Shown here piece after piece: positions 27,176 to 35,519 of a DNA stretch of 64,000 bases. The DNA comes from Pelagomonas calceolata (lineage: Eukaryota; Sar; Pelagophyceae; Pelagomonadales; Pelagomonadaceae), in NCBI GenBank assembly GCA_918797485.1, contig CAKKNE010000003.1:248001-312000 (forward strand), given 5' to 3'. Every line of letters starts with the position of its first letter. Position 1 is the stretch's first letter. The position numbers and the translations under genes were made by a program. The notes beneath the pieces are model-generated. The model did not search any database. It saw only the letters and a program-made list of their open reading frames with translations, and was not told the DNA's origin.

Positions 27176-28012
27176 TCACGACGCGACGCAGCCCGACGAC
27201 TTCTCGGGCACGGACTCCTCGGCGGACGGCTCCTTGGACGCGACCTCGCCCTCGAAGGAGCCCTCCGTCTCGGCCTTGGACGCGGGCTCGGACCCCTTCT
27301 TCGAGAGGCGGAGCCGCGTCGACGCGACCCAGACCTGCGCGAGGCTGATGACGAACTGGATGAAGATGAGCGCGGCCAAGGCGTTGGCCCGGGCGTTCGC
27401 GTCCTTGACATTCTTCTTCGTGTCGTCGTAGTGCGAGCCGAAGCGGTCCTGGGCTCTGATGGCGTTGAAGCCGTCGACCATGGCGAAGAACAGTAACGTC
27501 GCCGACGCCAGAGCTAGGTTGAGATTCATCGAGGCCGGGAAGTCGCAGAAGACGCTCACCGCGTAGAAGAACGTCGCGATGAAGGAAGCTAAGATGATGT
27601 CCGTGACGAGGGACGGGTCGCCGAAGGGGATGAAGTCCGAGCCCCCCTGCTGGTCGAAGACGTCCTGGAGGCGGCGCGAGGGCCACTCGGGCGGCACGTA
27701 GTCGCCCCAGTCCGGCACCTCGTAGTCGCCGCCGGGGACTTCGTAGTCGTCTTCCGGCGGGCGGTAGTCGCCGCCGTGGTCGCCGCCGCGGCTCGACCCC
27801 CAGCCGCCGGGCGGCCCTTCGCCCGGGCGCAGGCGGTCCTGCATCAGGAAGAGCGGGACGATGGGGCCGAAGAGGACGATCTGCGACGCCGCGAGGCCCT
27901 TCTGGATCGCCGCCTGTTCCTCCTTGGTCGGCATCTTTTTGCCGTGCGCGCCCTCCGGCACACCTATGCCCCCCTCCGAGTCGCCGTAGCAGCAAGAAAC
28001 ACAATGGCCCAT
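27176..28012 (-). CDS. Membrane protein with acylated N-terminus
   Basis: 278 residues starting MGHCVSCCYGDSEGGIG; Gly2 plus four early cysteines suggest myristoylation and palmitoylation. Hydrophobic stretches: QIVLFGPIVPLFLM, then DIILASFIATFFYAVSVFCD, NLALASATLLFFAMVDGF and AALIFIQFVISLAQVWVAST. A degenerate Asp/Tyr-rich repeat sits between (DDYEVPGGDYEVPDWGDYVP). The C-terminal 45 residues are acidic and Ser-rich. No family recognised. Convergent with the phosphatase gene (98 bp). Confidence 0.62.
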   Translation of the reverse strand: MGHCVSCCYGDSEGGIGVPEGAHGKKMPTKEEQAAIQKGLAASQIVLFGPIVPLFLMQDRLRPGEGPPGGWGSSRGGDHGGDYRPPEDDYEVPGGDYEVPDWGDYVPPEWPSRRLQDVFDQQGGSDFIPFGDPSLVTDIILASFIATFFYAVSVFCDFPASMNLNLALASATLLFFAMVDGFNAIRAQDRFGSHYDDTKKNVKDANARANALAALIFIQFVISLAQVWVASTRLRLSKKGSEPASKAETEGSFEGEVASKEPSAEESVPEKSSGCVAS

Positions 28013-28432
28013 GTTGACAGGATCTTGAGACTTGAGAGAGAGTAGTCAACGGTCACGGACGCTATACTAACCCGGCGCGCGCGACGGCGGATCAGAGAGA
28101 TCCTGACCTAGCTGGACGGAACTGTTCTCTTGTCGCGACTCGCTAGAACCTCGCGAGGCACGTGCGCGTTTTAACCGCTCTGAAGGTACTGCCGCGTCTC
28201 GCCGCGGGCGGATTGAGCGGCTGTGGAGCTTGTTTTTTGGCTTTTCAGCTAGGATTCCTAGGCTCTGGATGCCTAGTGGCTTACAGGACGCTAGCTCGGA
28301 GCTCGACTCCTCAGTTTTTCGCCCGCCGGACACAGGGAGAGAGGGTTGGTTGGCGAGGCGGGTGAGACTTTGGAGGGGGGTGGGCAGCGGCCCGCGGCGC
28401 CCGCGAAGGAAACACAACATCATCCACATTAC
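28013..28432. other. Intergenic region between tandem reverse-strand genes
   Basis: 420 bases; holds palindromic element copy 6 and no gene. Confidence 0.45.
28273..28294 (+). promoter_or_regulatory. Palindromic CTAG element, copy 6
   Basis: CTAGTGGC, spacer TTACAG, GACGCTAG: a single change from consensus. About 260 bp before the start of the acylated membrane protein (which reads leftward). Confidence 0.65.
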
Positions 28433-30748
28433 TCAGTGCGTCGCACATTTCTTCCACGCGCGATTATACGCCCGTTTCTTGATGGCCGCGGACCCGACGA
28501 ATCGCTTCAGGGCGGAGAATAATCCCTCCTGGAAATCGCGCGGCTTCCGGGCGAACATGTTGAACGCGTACAGATTGGAGGTATCGAAGCCAAGGCTCGG
28601 GCTCGTCGCGAGGCAGGCGACCCATGCCTTGTACACGAATGAGAGCTTGCCGTAATACGTCAGGTAGTCGGGGCGCGAGGCGTTGATCCACTCCTTAGCG
28701 CCGCAGGGCGGCGCCGAAACACTACAGCACTTGCAGCATTTCTTCGTGCCGTGGTGCTCGACGCGGCTGCGGACCCAGTCCAACGGGTCGCGCAGCGTCA
28801 AGATAATCCCGGCCGTCAGCTTGCCAGGGTGCGACAGCAAAAGCGGTACTACCTCGTACGGCAGCGGTGAATCAGAGAGATAATCATACGCATCGGTAAG
28901 TGCAAGCGCCGCGGCTGGGGTCGCCAGTTGGTCCGTGTGTATGTTGTGGCCGCCCCGGAGGGTCGAGCTCCGTTCCATGACCTGTGTGGAAATCAAAATT
29001 TTTACGGCACGCTCGGGCTGAATCGTCGCGTCGACCTCGACGCCATCGACGCGACGCCTGCTCGATGGCGTGGCGATGCCGGTTCATCACCGCTCGACGG
29101 AGCCAGCACGGCCGCGTCATCGCCGAGCACCCGATTCACCTCTGATTTCCACACAGTCCATGACGCATTCGAGGAAGCGCGTTCCGGTGGTCCCCTCGCC
29201 CAAATTGACGAGTAAGCCTTTGCTGCGCGTCGAGAGCGGCCACGCCGGGTCACACGTTTTACTCGTGTCTTTGGCAACGGCGTCGTAGCGTTCTTCGTAC
29301 ACGCGGACAATCTCGTCGAACCCGCCCAACTTGTCCAGAGACCCTGGCAGCAGCTGGGAAATGTGCATTGCCGCGCGCCGGAACGCGTCGACGGGACAGG
29401 CGTCCAGGATGCGGTCCGTCGCGTTTCGACGGCCGCGAAGCACCCTCCTCGACGGCGTAACGTGCGCCGCGATCCAGCCCGCGATGGCCTTCTCCTCGCG
29501 CGCCCGGCACGCGACGATGTCCGAGGGGTCGTCGTCGCGAGGCGCGCGCAGGTCGGCGTGGTGCGCGCCCGACGGCATGAAGCAGATCTCGACGGAGTCG
29601 CCGTGTGGCTCGCTCTCCGTGAAAGTGCCACCCGTCCAGGGGTCTAACCCACCAGCCGAGAAGAACACGTTCGTGACCTTGCTCGGAATGGCGTAGCCCC
29701 CGTAGCGCCGCGTGAGGTAAGTCGGGTCCGGCGCCACGCCGTAGAGCCGGCGGCAGAGCTCGGTCTGCGCCGTGAGATTGAAAGTATAGCGGCGCACGGG
29801 CGTCGCCGACGAGAATTGATGCAGGGTCTCCGTGCAGCTCTGGAAGCCCCAAGAGCCGGCGCCGGGCCCGTCGCCGGGTACGCCGCCCGGGCCCTCGGCC
29901 GGCACCTCGACGCACGTCCCGTTTCCGAGCGCCGCCATGACGATGGCCGCCGCGGCAGCCACGCGATCGGTCGCATTCATCAGCGTTCCGCATGCGGCAC
30001 GTATGGGCCACAACGGTGCGTAGTCCTGCTGCGGTAAGCCTTCCAGGGCGTATTGGAAGAGCGTAGCGTGGTCGGCGCCGAGGGCCGAGCCGTCGCAGAG
30101 GCGGAGCCGTTTTTTGAGGAACGGCGCCCGTCTGAGAGCTGTATTCGTCGCAGCGATGGCGTCGAGGCATCCCGGATACGAGGCATAGCTGTGCGCGACG
30201 CGATCCGCCCACGTGTTCTGTGTGATGTTGCGCGCCGCCCATCCGTCTCGGTCGTAGTAGCCAATCGGCGCGGACGCGGCGAGCGCGCCGACGAACACGT
30301 CCGGGTAGGTCAACCGCAAAAACGTGGCCAGCGTGCCGCCGTAGCTGCCCCCGAACACAACGACCGGCGACCCCGGGGGAACGATCTGCGTCACCAGGTT
30401 CGCGTAGTCGGCCAGGATGAGCTCCGTCTTGAGCCACTTGACGTCGTGCGCGGGCACGCTCTCGCCGTAGTAGCGCGCTTCCGCGAAGAGTACGACGGCG
30501 CCCCACCTAGCTCCTAGATAGTGTAGGAACCCAGCGCTCGCCCAGAAGTCGGTGATCGGGCCTTCGTTGCCCGCGTAGAAGAGGACCGCATTGTTGCCGT
30601 GGGTTTCGACGAGGTAGCGCTGTGCGAACGTGCGCGAGTCACTGGGCACGTGCGTCAGCGACTGCGTGAACCATTTCGTCTCGTAGCCGCTCACGGCGGT
30701 GCTGCACACGGAGAGCAGCCATGCTCTGCGAAGCATATGTGGCCGCAT
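28433..30748 (-). CDS. Serine carboxypeptidase S28 fused to a sulfotransferase-like domain
   Basis: Two exons (30748-29165, 28981-28433) code 710 residues. A signal peptide (LLSVCSTAVSGYETKW) leads to an S28/Pro-X carboxypeptidase domain: YYGESVPAH, nucleophile motif VVFGGSYGGTLATFL (Ser near 136), GGLDPWTGGTF (Asp near 368) and SGAHHADL (His near 396). From about residue 500 a second domain has the PAPS 5'-phosphosulfate loop GLLVNLGEGTTGTRF and the 3'-phosphate motif LTLRDPLDWVRSR. Exon 2 continues the sulfotransferase. The S28 half would cleave Pro-X bonds in the secretory or lysosomal route; the second half would transfer sulfate. I know of no such pairing; separate genes or a read-through model cannot be excluded, but exon 1 is one open frame. 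Confidence 0.78.
28982..29156 (-). mobile_element. Introner element, intact ends, perfect 8-bp duplication
   Basis: 175-bp element with a 14-bp perfect terminal inverted repeat, CTGTGTGGAAATCA at each end. It is flanked by GTCATGGA on the gene strand at both sides (29157-29164 and 28974-28981). The intron 28982-29164 starts with the GT of the first copy and ends with the AG of the element, so the exon is restored as FLEC-VMERSS. An internal inverted repeat around ACGCCATCGA is present. It appears whole. Confidence 0.9.
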
Positions 30749-31021
30749 CGATGATCACTGGTGATGCATTGCGTTCGTGCGACTAGCCGCTGGGCTGGAA
30801 AAGTGTTAGCAGCGCGAAACAGGGCCGGCGCGCAGCTGTGTGGCGCATACAGCTTTGCTTAGCCTTAGGTTCCTAGTGTCTTACAGTACGCTATCTCAGC
30901 AAGAGACTCAAGTTACAACAACTCGGCTCCTTACGTGCGACCAGCGGATTCAGGACGAGGGCAAATTGTGCGCATAAATCTTGGCCTGACGGAAGCCGAA
31001 TTTGTATCTAGATCACGGTGG
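30749..31021. other. Divergent intergenic region
   Basis: 273 bases with palindromic element copy 7 and a short purine-rich stretch before the next gene. Confidence 0.4.
30873..30894 (+). promoter_or_regulatory. Palindromic CTAG element, copy 7
   Basis: CTAGTGTC, spacer TTACAG, TACGCTAT: two changes, one in the last base. About 125 bp from each divergent start. Confidence 0.6.
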
Positions 31022-31219
31022 ATGGGTCGAGACAATCTAATAAAAAGACAGCACCAGGCGGCGCAAGGTAGCAAAAGGAGAGATCTAAAAAGAGCGCGCC
31101 CGACCCGCAACCAGGCTCCGTCAACGCTTCCCAACGTCGACGTCCACGGCATCCTCTTCGCGCTCGTCGCTATCGTATTTGTCGTCTACCCGTTAGCGCA
31201 GTGGGCCCTCGGTCTCTAA
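31022..31219 (+). CDS. Small tail-anchored protein, RAMP4/SERP-like in layout
   Basis: 65 residues from the ATG at 31022 (MGRDNLIKRQHQAAQGSKRR), basic for ~35 residues, then VDVHGILFALVAIVFVVYPL as the only membrane span next to the C-terminus. The length and layout (basic N-terminus, one C-terminal span) match RAMP4/SERP1, a Sec61-associated ER protein, but sequence likeness is weak. An upstream in-frame extension to 30935 exists. Its stop is only 7 bp before the next start codon on the same strand. Confidence 0.5.
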   Translation: MGRDNLIKRQHQAAQGSKRRDLKRARPTRNQAPSTLPNVDVHGILFALVAIVFVVYPLAQWALGL

Positions 31220-31226
31220 AAAAACG

Positions 31227-32180
31227 ATGTCGACGAATCCACCCGAGTTAAATAGAATTCGCAGCGTGCGTGTCCCACGGCGCATGTACGTGTCGAAATT
31301 CCAGCGCTACGGCGGCGCCGCCATCGTCGTCGTGCTCGCAGTCGCCGTCGGCGCAGGAATGCTTCCTGGATCCACGACGCGGCAAGAGTCTTTGGAAGAG
31401 AAGCGACGGCTTGAGCGTGAAACGTGGTGTGACGTCGGCGACGCGCGCCTCGACCGCGGGCTCCCGGGGCCCGGAGCGCCGCCTATAAAGTTTGACCGTT
31501 GTACGACCGTCGACCTGACAATGCGTTCGGAGCCGCTCGGCAACGAAGGCGCTCGGCTTCTGTCGCAAGCGCTCGTCGGGAAGCGATACGGCAAGGAACA
31601 CCGGCGCAACGTACGACGCCTTCTGCTGCAGCACCAGGACATATCCGACGGCGGCGCTCGAAGCATTGCGCGGATCCTCGCCGAGTGCGCGGACGGGCAT
31701 CTGACGTGCGCGTTTGACTTGCGGCGCCGCCTGTCGATCGACTTAACGAACAACCCGATCACTCATCGCGGCGTCGAGCAGATGCGTGCTGGCGTCGAGC
31801 GCGCGCGGAGCCGAGGCTTCGCCGTCGTGGTCTGGGTCGGCGGCAGAGTCGAAGGTGAAACGCGGCGCCGGGGACCACTTCTCAAACTTGGTGCGCTCGA
31901 GCTACAGCTCGGAAAGCCACCACCGCGCAAGACTCCGGCGTCGGAAGCCGAGATACGTATCCCTCCTACCTTCTTCCAAAGACTCTTGCCGCCCGACGCG
32001 CTGACCACCGTGCGGACGCGTGGAGCCTTGGTGGCCGTCGGATTCCTATGCGGCTACCTCGCGCGCCAGCTGCGGAGCCCCGTCCGCGTCCGGGTGAACC
32101 TCGAGTGGAACGAGGAGTCGAGGAGCGTGCGAGCCGTCCGCCGCTTCACGAAACTGCTCGGCGGAGGGATCGAGGCATAA
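31227..32180 (+). CDS. Membrane protein with leucine-rich-repeat-like region
   Basis: 317 residues. One membrane segment near the N-terminus (YGGAAIVVVLAVAVGAGMLP), one near the C-terminus (TRGALVAVGFLCGYLARQLR). Between them are repeated L-x-x-N/D-N-type strings: LTMRSEPLGNEGARLLSQAL, LLLQHQDISDGGARSIARIL, SIDLTNNPITHRGVEQMRAG, like the ribonuclease-inhibitor type of leucine-rich repeats. The start MSTNPPELNR lies 7 bp after the stop of the small upstream gene, an unusually close spacing. Function unknown. Confidence 0.6.
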   Translation: MSTNPPELNRIRSVRVPRRMYVSKFQRYGGAAIVVVLAVAVGAGMLPGSTTRQESLEEKRRLERETWCDVGDARLDRGLPGPGAPPIKFDRCTTVDLTMRSEPLGNEGARLLSQALVGKRYGKEHRRNVRRLLLQHQDISDGGARSIARILAECADGHLTCAFDLRRRLSIDLTNNPITHRGVEQMRAGVERARSRGFAVVVWVGGRVEGETRRRGPLLKLGALELQLGKPPPRKTPASEAEIRIPPTFFQRLLPPDALTTVRTRGALVAVGFLCGYLARQLRSPVRVRVNLEWNEESRSVRAVRRFTKLLGGGIEA

Positions 32181-32190
32181 AATGTTAAAG

Positions 32191-32211
32191 CTAGCGGCAT
32201 GTAGGCACTAG
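32191..32211 (-). promoter_or_regulatory. Palindromic CTAG element, copy 8
   Basis: Reverse strand: CTAGTGCC, spacer TACATG, CCGCTAG. It starts 10 bp after the upstream stop codon and 136 bp before the translocator start. Confidence 0.5.
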
Positions 32212-32346
32212 CCAAAAAACCACGCGCGCCAAAGCTGCCCGCGAAGCCTACAGCAGGCACCTTTGCTGGCAAAGGCACAGCCGCGTCTCTCCCAGGCTTC
32301 TCCGTGCCGAAACGCTGCTGCTTGCTGCCTAGAAGCACCGGCAACC

Positions 32347-33537
32347 ATGCGATGCTCTCTGGCTCTCCTCGCGAGCACGGCCGCCTGGCAGCTCCCGCGT
32401 CGACGCGTTCCTGTTCTCGGTCGTCCAGCGCTTTACAAATCCACGCACCCAGCCCTGTCGACGCAACCCAGCTGGCTCGTGCCAGCCAAGCCTGCCAGGG
32501 CGGCGCCGCTCCGCGCCGTTTCCATCGATGAGGAACAACAAACAATGGCGCGAGTGGCCCCCTTGCTCGGCTTTCTGGGTTTGTGGTACGCCTTCAACGC
32601 CGCCTTCAACGTGCAGAACAAAGTGATACTAAACAAGTTCCCGTACCCCTGGGCGGCGTCGTGGTTTCAATTGGCGAGCGGCATTCTGTTCTTCGTGCCG
32701 GCCTGGCTCACGAAACTAAGGAGCCCGCCGAACGTCGACACAAAATTAATATTACGCTTTTTACCGATCGCCGCCTTACACTGCGGCGGCCACGGCTTGC
32801 AGGTGTCGAGCATGGGTGCTGGAAGTGTTTTCTTCACGCACGTCATCAAGGCCACGGAGCCGGTCGTGGGCATGCTCGTATTGCTAGCGTTTACAGGGAA
32901 AATAGCCCCCTGGTGGGTCAACGCCTGCCTCGCGCCGATCGTGGGAGGCGTGGTGTATGCGGGTATCAAGCCCGGCACGGCCTTCGGCATGGGCGACTTG
33001 CTGGGGTATGCCTCCGTCGCCGCTTTAGCGTCGACGGTGGCCTTCTCCATTGCGAAATTACTAGCCAAGTCTCTGATGACGAAAGAAACGAAAAAGAAGC
33101 ACAACCTGACCCCGGCCAACAACTACGCCGTCCTCACCGTCTGCTCTACCCTCGTATTGTTGTTGCCTTCGGCTCTGGGCGAGGGACCCGCGGCTTTAGC
33201 CGCTATTAAGGCGATGCCGAACCCGGCCGCGTTCATGCGCCAGCTCGTGGGCTGCGGCTTTTTGTACTACGGCTACAACGAGATGGGCTTTCGGGTGCTT
33301 GACTTATTATCGCCGGTGTCGGCGGCCGTCGCCAACTCTCTCAAGAGAGTTGCTGTCTTGCTAGCGGCGGTGATCTTCCTGGGGGAGAAGGTGTCGTCCA
33401 GAAAAATCATTGGATCTTCGGTTGCCATGGCGGGCGTCTTGCTGTACTCGCTAGCGAAGACCAAGGCGGCGAAGCTGCCGCCGAAGCCCGTGAAGATCGT
33501 CGTCGACGCCGAGGAGCCCGGCACGTGGCAGCCATAG
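32347..33537 (+). CDS. Plastid sugar-phosphate/phosphate translocator (TPT family)
   Basis: 396 residues from the ATG at 32347. The N-terminus (MRCSLALLASTAAWQLPRRR) is a signal peptide with an aromatic residue at the probable cleavage point, as in the bipartite plastid targeting of stramenopiles, and a basic transit peptide follows. The rest is a ten-helix drug/metabolite-superfamily transporter: LYAFNAAFNVQNKVILNKFP, the conserved SVFFTHVIKATEPVVGMLVL (with the Lys used for substrate), GGVVYAGIKPG, and the C-terminal LLSPVSAAVANSLKRVAVLL with Lys-Arg. These exchange triose or other sugar phosphates for phosphate across plastid envelopes; exact substrate not readable. Confidence 0.9.
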   Translation: MRCSLALLASTAAWQLPRRRVPVLGRPALYKSTHPALSTQPSWLVPAKPARAAPLRAVSIDEEQQTMARVAPLLGFLGLWYAFNAAFNVQNKVILNKFPYPWAASWFQLASGILFFVPAWLTKLRSPPNVDTKLILRFLPIAALHCGGHGLQVSSMGAGSVFFTHVIKATEPVVGMLVLLAFTGKIAPWWVNACLAPIVGGVVYAGIKPGTAFGMGDLLGYASVAALASTVAFSIAKLLAKSLMTKETKKKHNLTPANNYAVLTVCSTLVLLLPSALGEGPAALAAIKAMPNPAAFMRQLVGCGFLYYGYNEMGFRVLDLLSPVSAAVANSLKRVAVLLAAVIFLGEKVSSRKIIGSSVAMAGVLLYSLAKTKAAKLPPKPVKIVVDAEEPGTWQP

Positions 33538-33562
33538 GTTATGCACAACCTAACTTATACAT

Positions 33563-34222
33563 CTAGAACATCGTCTTCGGGCGCTTTTGCTGCCAGGCGA
33601 GGACCTCGGGGAGCTTCCCGAAGGCCTCGACCGCCGCGGAGATCTTGGGGCACCCCGCGATGGCCTTGGTCGAGCTCTCGACGTCGTCGAAGAACTCCTT
33701 GACGAAGACGAAGGCGGCCGCGTCGGCGAGCGTGCACTTGCTGCCGCAGAGCCAGGGTCCCACGCACGTCTTCTCCACTTTCGCCATGAACTCCGGCATC
33801 TCCGTCGCGAAGTAGGCGGCCTTCGTTTCCGGGTTGGTCTTGGCCTTCATATACTTATCTTTGCAATCACGTAAGTGCTCGCAGATGCAGTCGATCTGGG
33901 CCTCTTCCACGGGCGTCGCACCCATCATGCCGACGCGCTTCGCCACGAAGCGCTCGATGGTTTTGGACTGGCCGAACACCTGGCCGTCAACTTCCAGCAG
34001 CGGCAGGCGGCCGAGGTTCGCGTCGAGTTTCCCGGCGGCTTTGGCGGCGTCGAACTCCGGCCGCTGCACGGTGCTGAAATCTCCGGGGGTGCCGAAGGTA
34101 AAACCGTAGCGGAAGTCCTCGTACGGCGTCTTAGTGACGGCCAGCATGTAGCGCGTCGTCTCCGCGACGCCGCGCGCGTCGAAATAGGAGAGCTTCATGC
34201 GAGAATTTTCCATGGCGGCCAT
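33563..34222 (-). CDS. Glutathione S-transferase, sigma/alpha-like
   Basis: 219 residues. The thioredoxin-like half is MKLSYFDARGVAETTRYMLA with the catalytic Tyr near residue 13, and LPLLEVDGQVFGQSKTIERF holds the cis-Pro and the glutathione-binding Gln-Ser. The all-helical half ends with the family N-capping region CTLADAAAFVFVKEFFDDVE. Conjugates glutathione to electrophiles or acts as a peroxidase. Cytosolic by lack of targeting signal. Its stop is 25 bp from that of the translocator gene. Confidence 0.88.
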   Translation of the reverse strand: MAAMENSRMKLSYFDARGVAETTRYMLAVTKTPYEDFRYGFTFGTPGDFSTVQRPEFDAAKAAGKLDANLGRLPLLEVDGQVFGQSKTIERFVAKRVGMMGATPVEEAQIDCICEHLRDCKDKYMKAKTNPETKAAYFATEMPEFMAKVEKTCVGPWLCGSKCTLADAAAFVFVKEFFDDVESSTKAIAGCPKISAAVEAFGKLPEVLAWQQKRPKTMF

Positions 34223-34624
34223 TGCCTGCGTCGTCTTAAATCACGAGTGCTGCCACCTGGCCTCTCTGAGTGCTCCGCTGCAACGGGCGCACGGCTGCAA
34301 TCGTTCTGCTTACTGGCGAGAATGGATTATGAGACGCTGGGAAACGTGCAAAAGCACTCGAAATAAGCACTGATGTGAGACTGCGGCGCATTGGCATCCA
34401 GCCTCTCGAGAGGCCCGCGCCGCCGAGGAGCGCGAAAAGCCACGAGGCGCGCCACCAGGTGTCAGAGAGGTATATGAAGAGTACTCCCTGGTCCTGCGTT
34501 TCTTGTTCGTTGCCGCTCACAGGCAGGGAGAGCGGCCTCTGCCTGCTGCAGCGCCTCCCAATTGATTGTGCAGCAGCTGCCGAACACGGACAGCGTGGGA
34601 GCCAAGCACGACAAACGCGGGAAA
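34223..34624. other. Divergent intergenic region
   Basis: 402 bases between the GST and the tandem-repeat gene. No palindromic element or gene is seen. Confidence 0.4.
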
Positions 34625-35488
34625 ATGGCCGAAGCGACGGCCCGGGCAGCCTCCATCAAACGCTACGGCGAGGCCCTGGGCGACCCGGCCCTTGCTGAGC
34701 AATGGGTGCAGACATCACCCGCAGGCGTGGACGACGTCGATGCGTGGATCGAGGCCGGCCGCCGCAGCGCGCCGGCCGTCGAGGCCGTCGCCGCGGCGCC
34801 GCCACGGCCTGCTCTCGACAAGGCGCCGCTGCCATCCGTGCTCGACAAGGCGGACGAGGAGCGGCTGGCAAAGGCTTACGCGGACAAACTCCTGGGCTGC
34901 GACGCGCACGACGCGCCGGCGTGGGTCCGCGCCGCCGCGGCCGCCGACGACGCGGGGGCCGCCGCCGCGTGCTGCGCGAGCGCCCTCCCCGCATCGGAGG
35001 GCAGCCTCGGAAAGGAGGACGTCGAGCGGCTATCCAAGGCTTACGCGGCCAAAATCCTGGGCTGCGACGCGCACGACGCGCCGGCGTGGGTCCGCGCGGC
35101 CGCGGCCGCCGACGACGCGGGGGCCGCCGCAGCGTGCTGCGCAAATGCCCTCCCCCCGAGCAGCCTCGACAAGGCGGACGTCGAGCGGCTATCCAAGGCC
35201 TACGCGAACAAAATCGCGTGTGAGGATCCCTACCCGTACGCTGCGCGGGGCGTCGAGCAGGATCGGGTCCCGTACGCGTACGCCGCCGACGACGACACCG
35301 AGGCCCGGCAACAGTGCAAGATACTGCTCTTGGACGCGTTCGACGACGACGCCGCGAAAGAGCGCCTGCGGGAGAAGGGGTTCGCGCTGGCGGACGACGA
35401 CGAGGTCGAGGCTCTGGAGCGGGAGCGCTGCCTGCGAGCGTTCAGCGAACATCGGTCGCCGGCAGCTGTCCCCGTGGAGGGTACGTAG
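34625..35488 (+). CDS. Protein with ~54-residue tandem repeats
   Basis: 287 residues from the ATG at 34625 (MAEATARAASIKRYGEALGD). Residues ~75-200 hold two and a half copies of a unit that reads LxKxDVERLSKAYAxKILGC, DAHDAPAWVRAAAAADDAGA, AAACCAxALP. At DNA level the units begin near 34841, 35006 and 35165 and are nearly identical, so the array is young. The C-terminal part is acidic (DDDTEARQQCKILLLDAFDD). The helical units look like a solenoid but I do not recognise them. Unknown function. Confidence 0.65.
   Translation: MAEATARAASIKRYGEALGDPALAEQWVQTSPAGVDDVDAWIEAGRRSAPAVEAVAAAPPRPALDKAPLPSVLDKADEERLAKAYADKLLGCDAHDAPAWVRAAAAADDAGAAAACCASALPASEGSLGKEDVERLSKAYAAKILGCDAHDAPAWVRAAAAADDAGAAAACCANALPPSSLDKADVERLSKAYANKIACEDPYPYAARGVEQDRVPYAYAADDDTEARQQCKILLLDAFDDDAAKERLREKGFALADDDEVEALERERCLRAFSEHRSPAAVPVEGT
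34841..35210 (+). repeat. Coding tandem repeat, 159-165 bp unit
   Basis: Two full copies and one partial copy of a unit starting CTCG(A/G)(C/A)AAGG(C/A)GGACG, spaced 165 and 159 bp. The difference of 6 bp keeps the frame. Confidence 0.75.
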
Positions 35489-35519
35489 TGTAAACATATA
35501 CTGTTAAATGAACAACATC

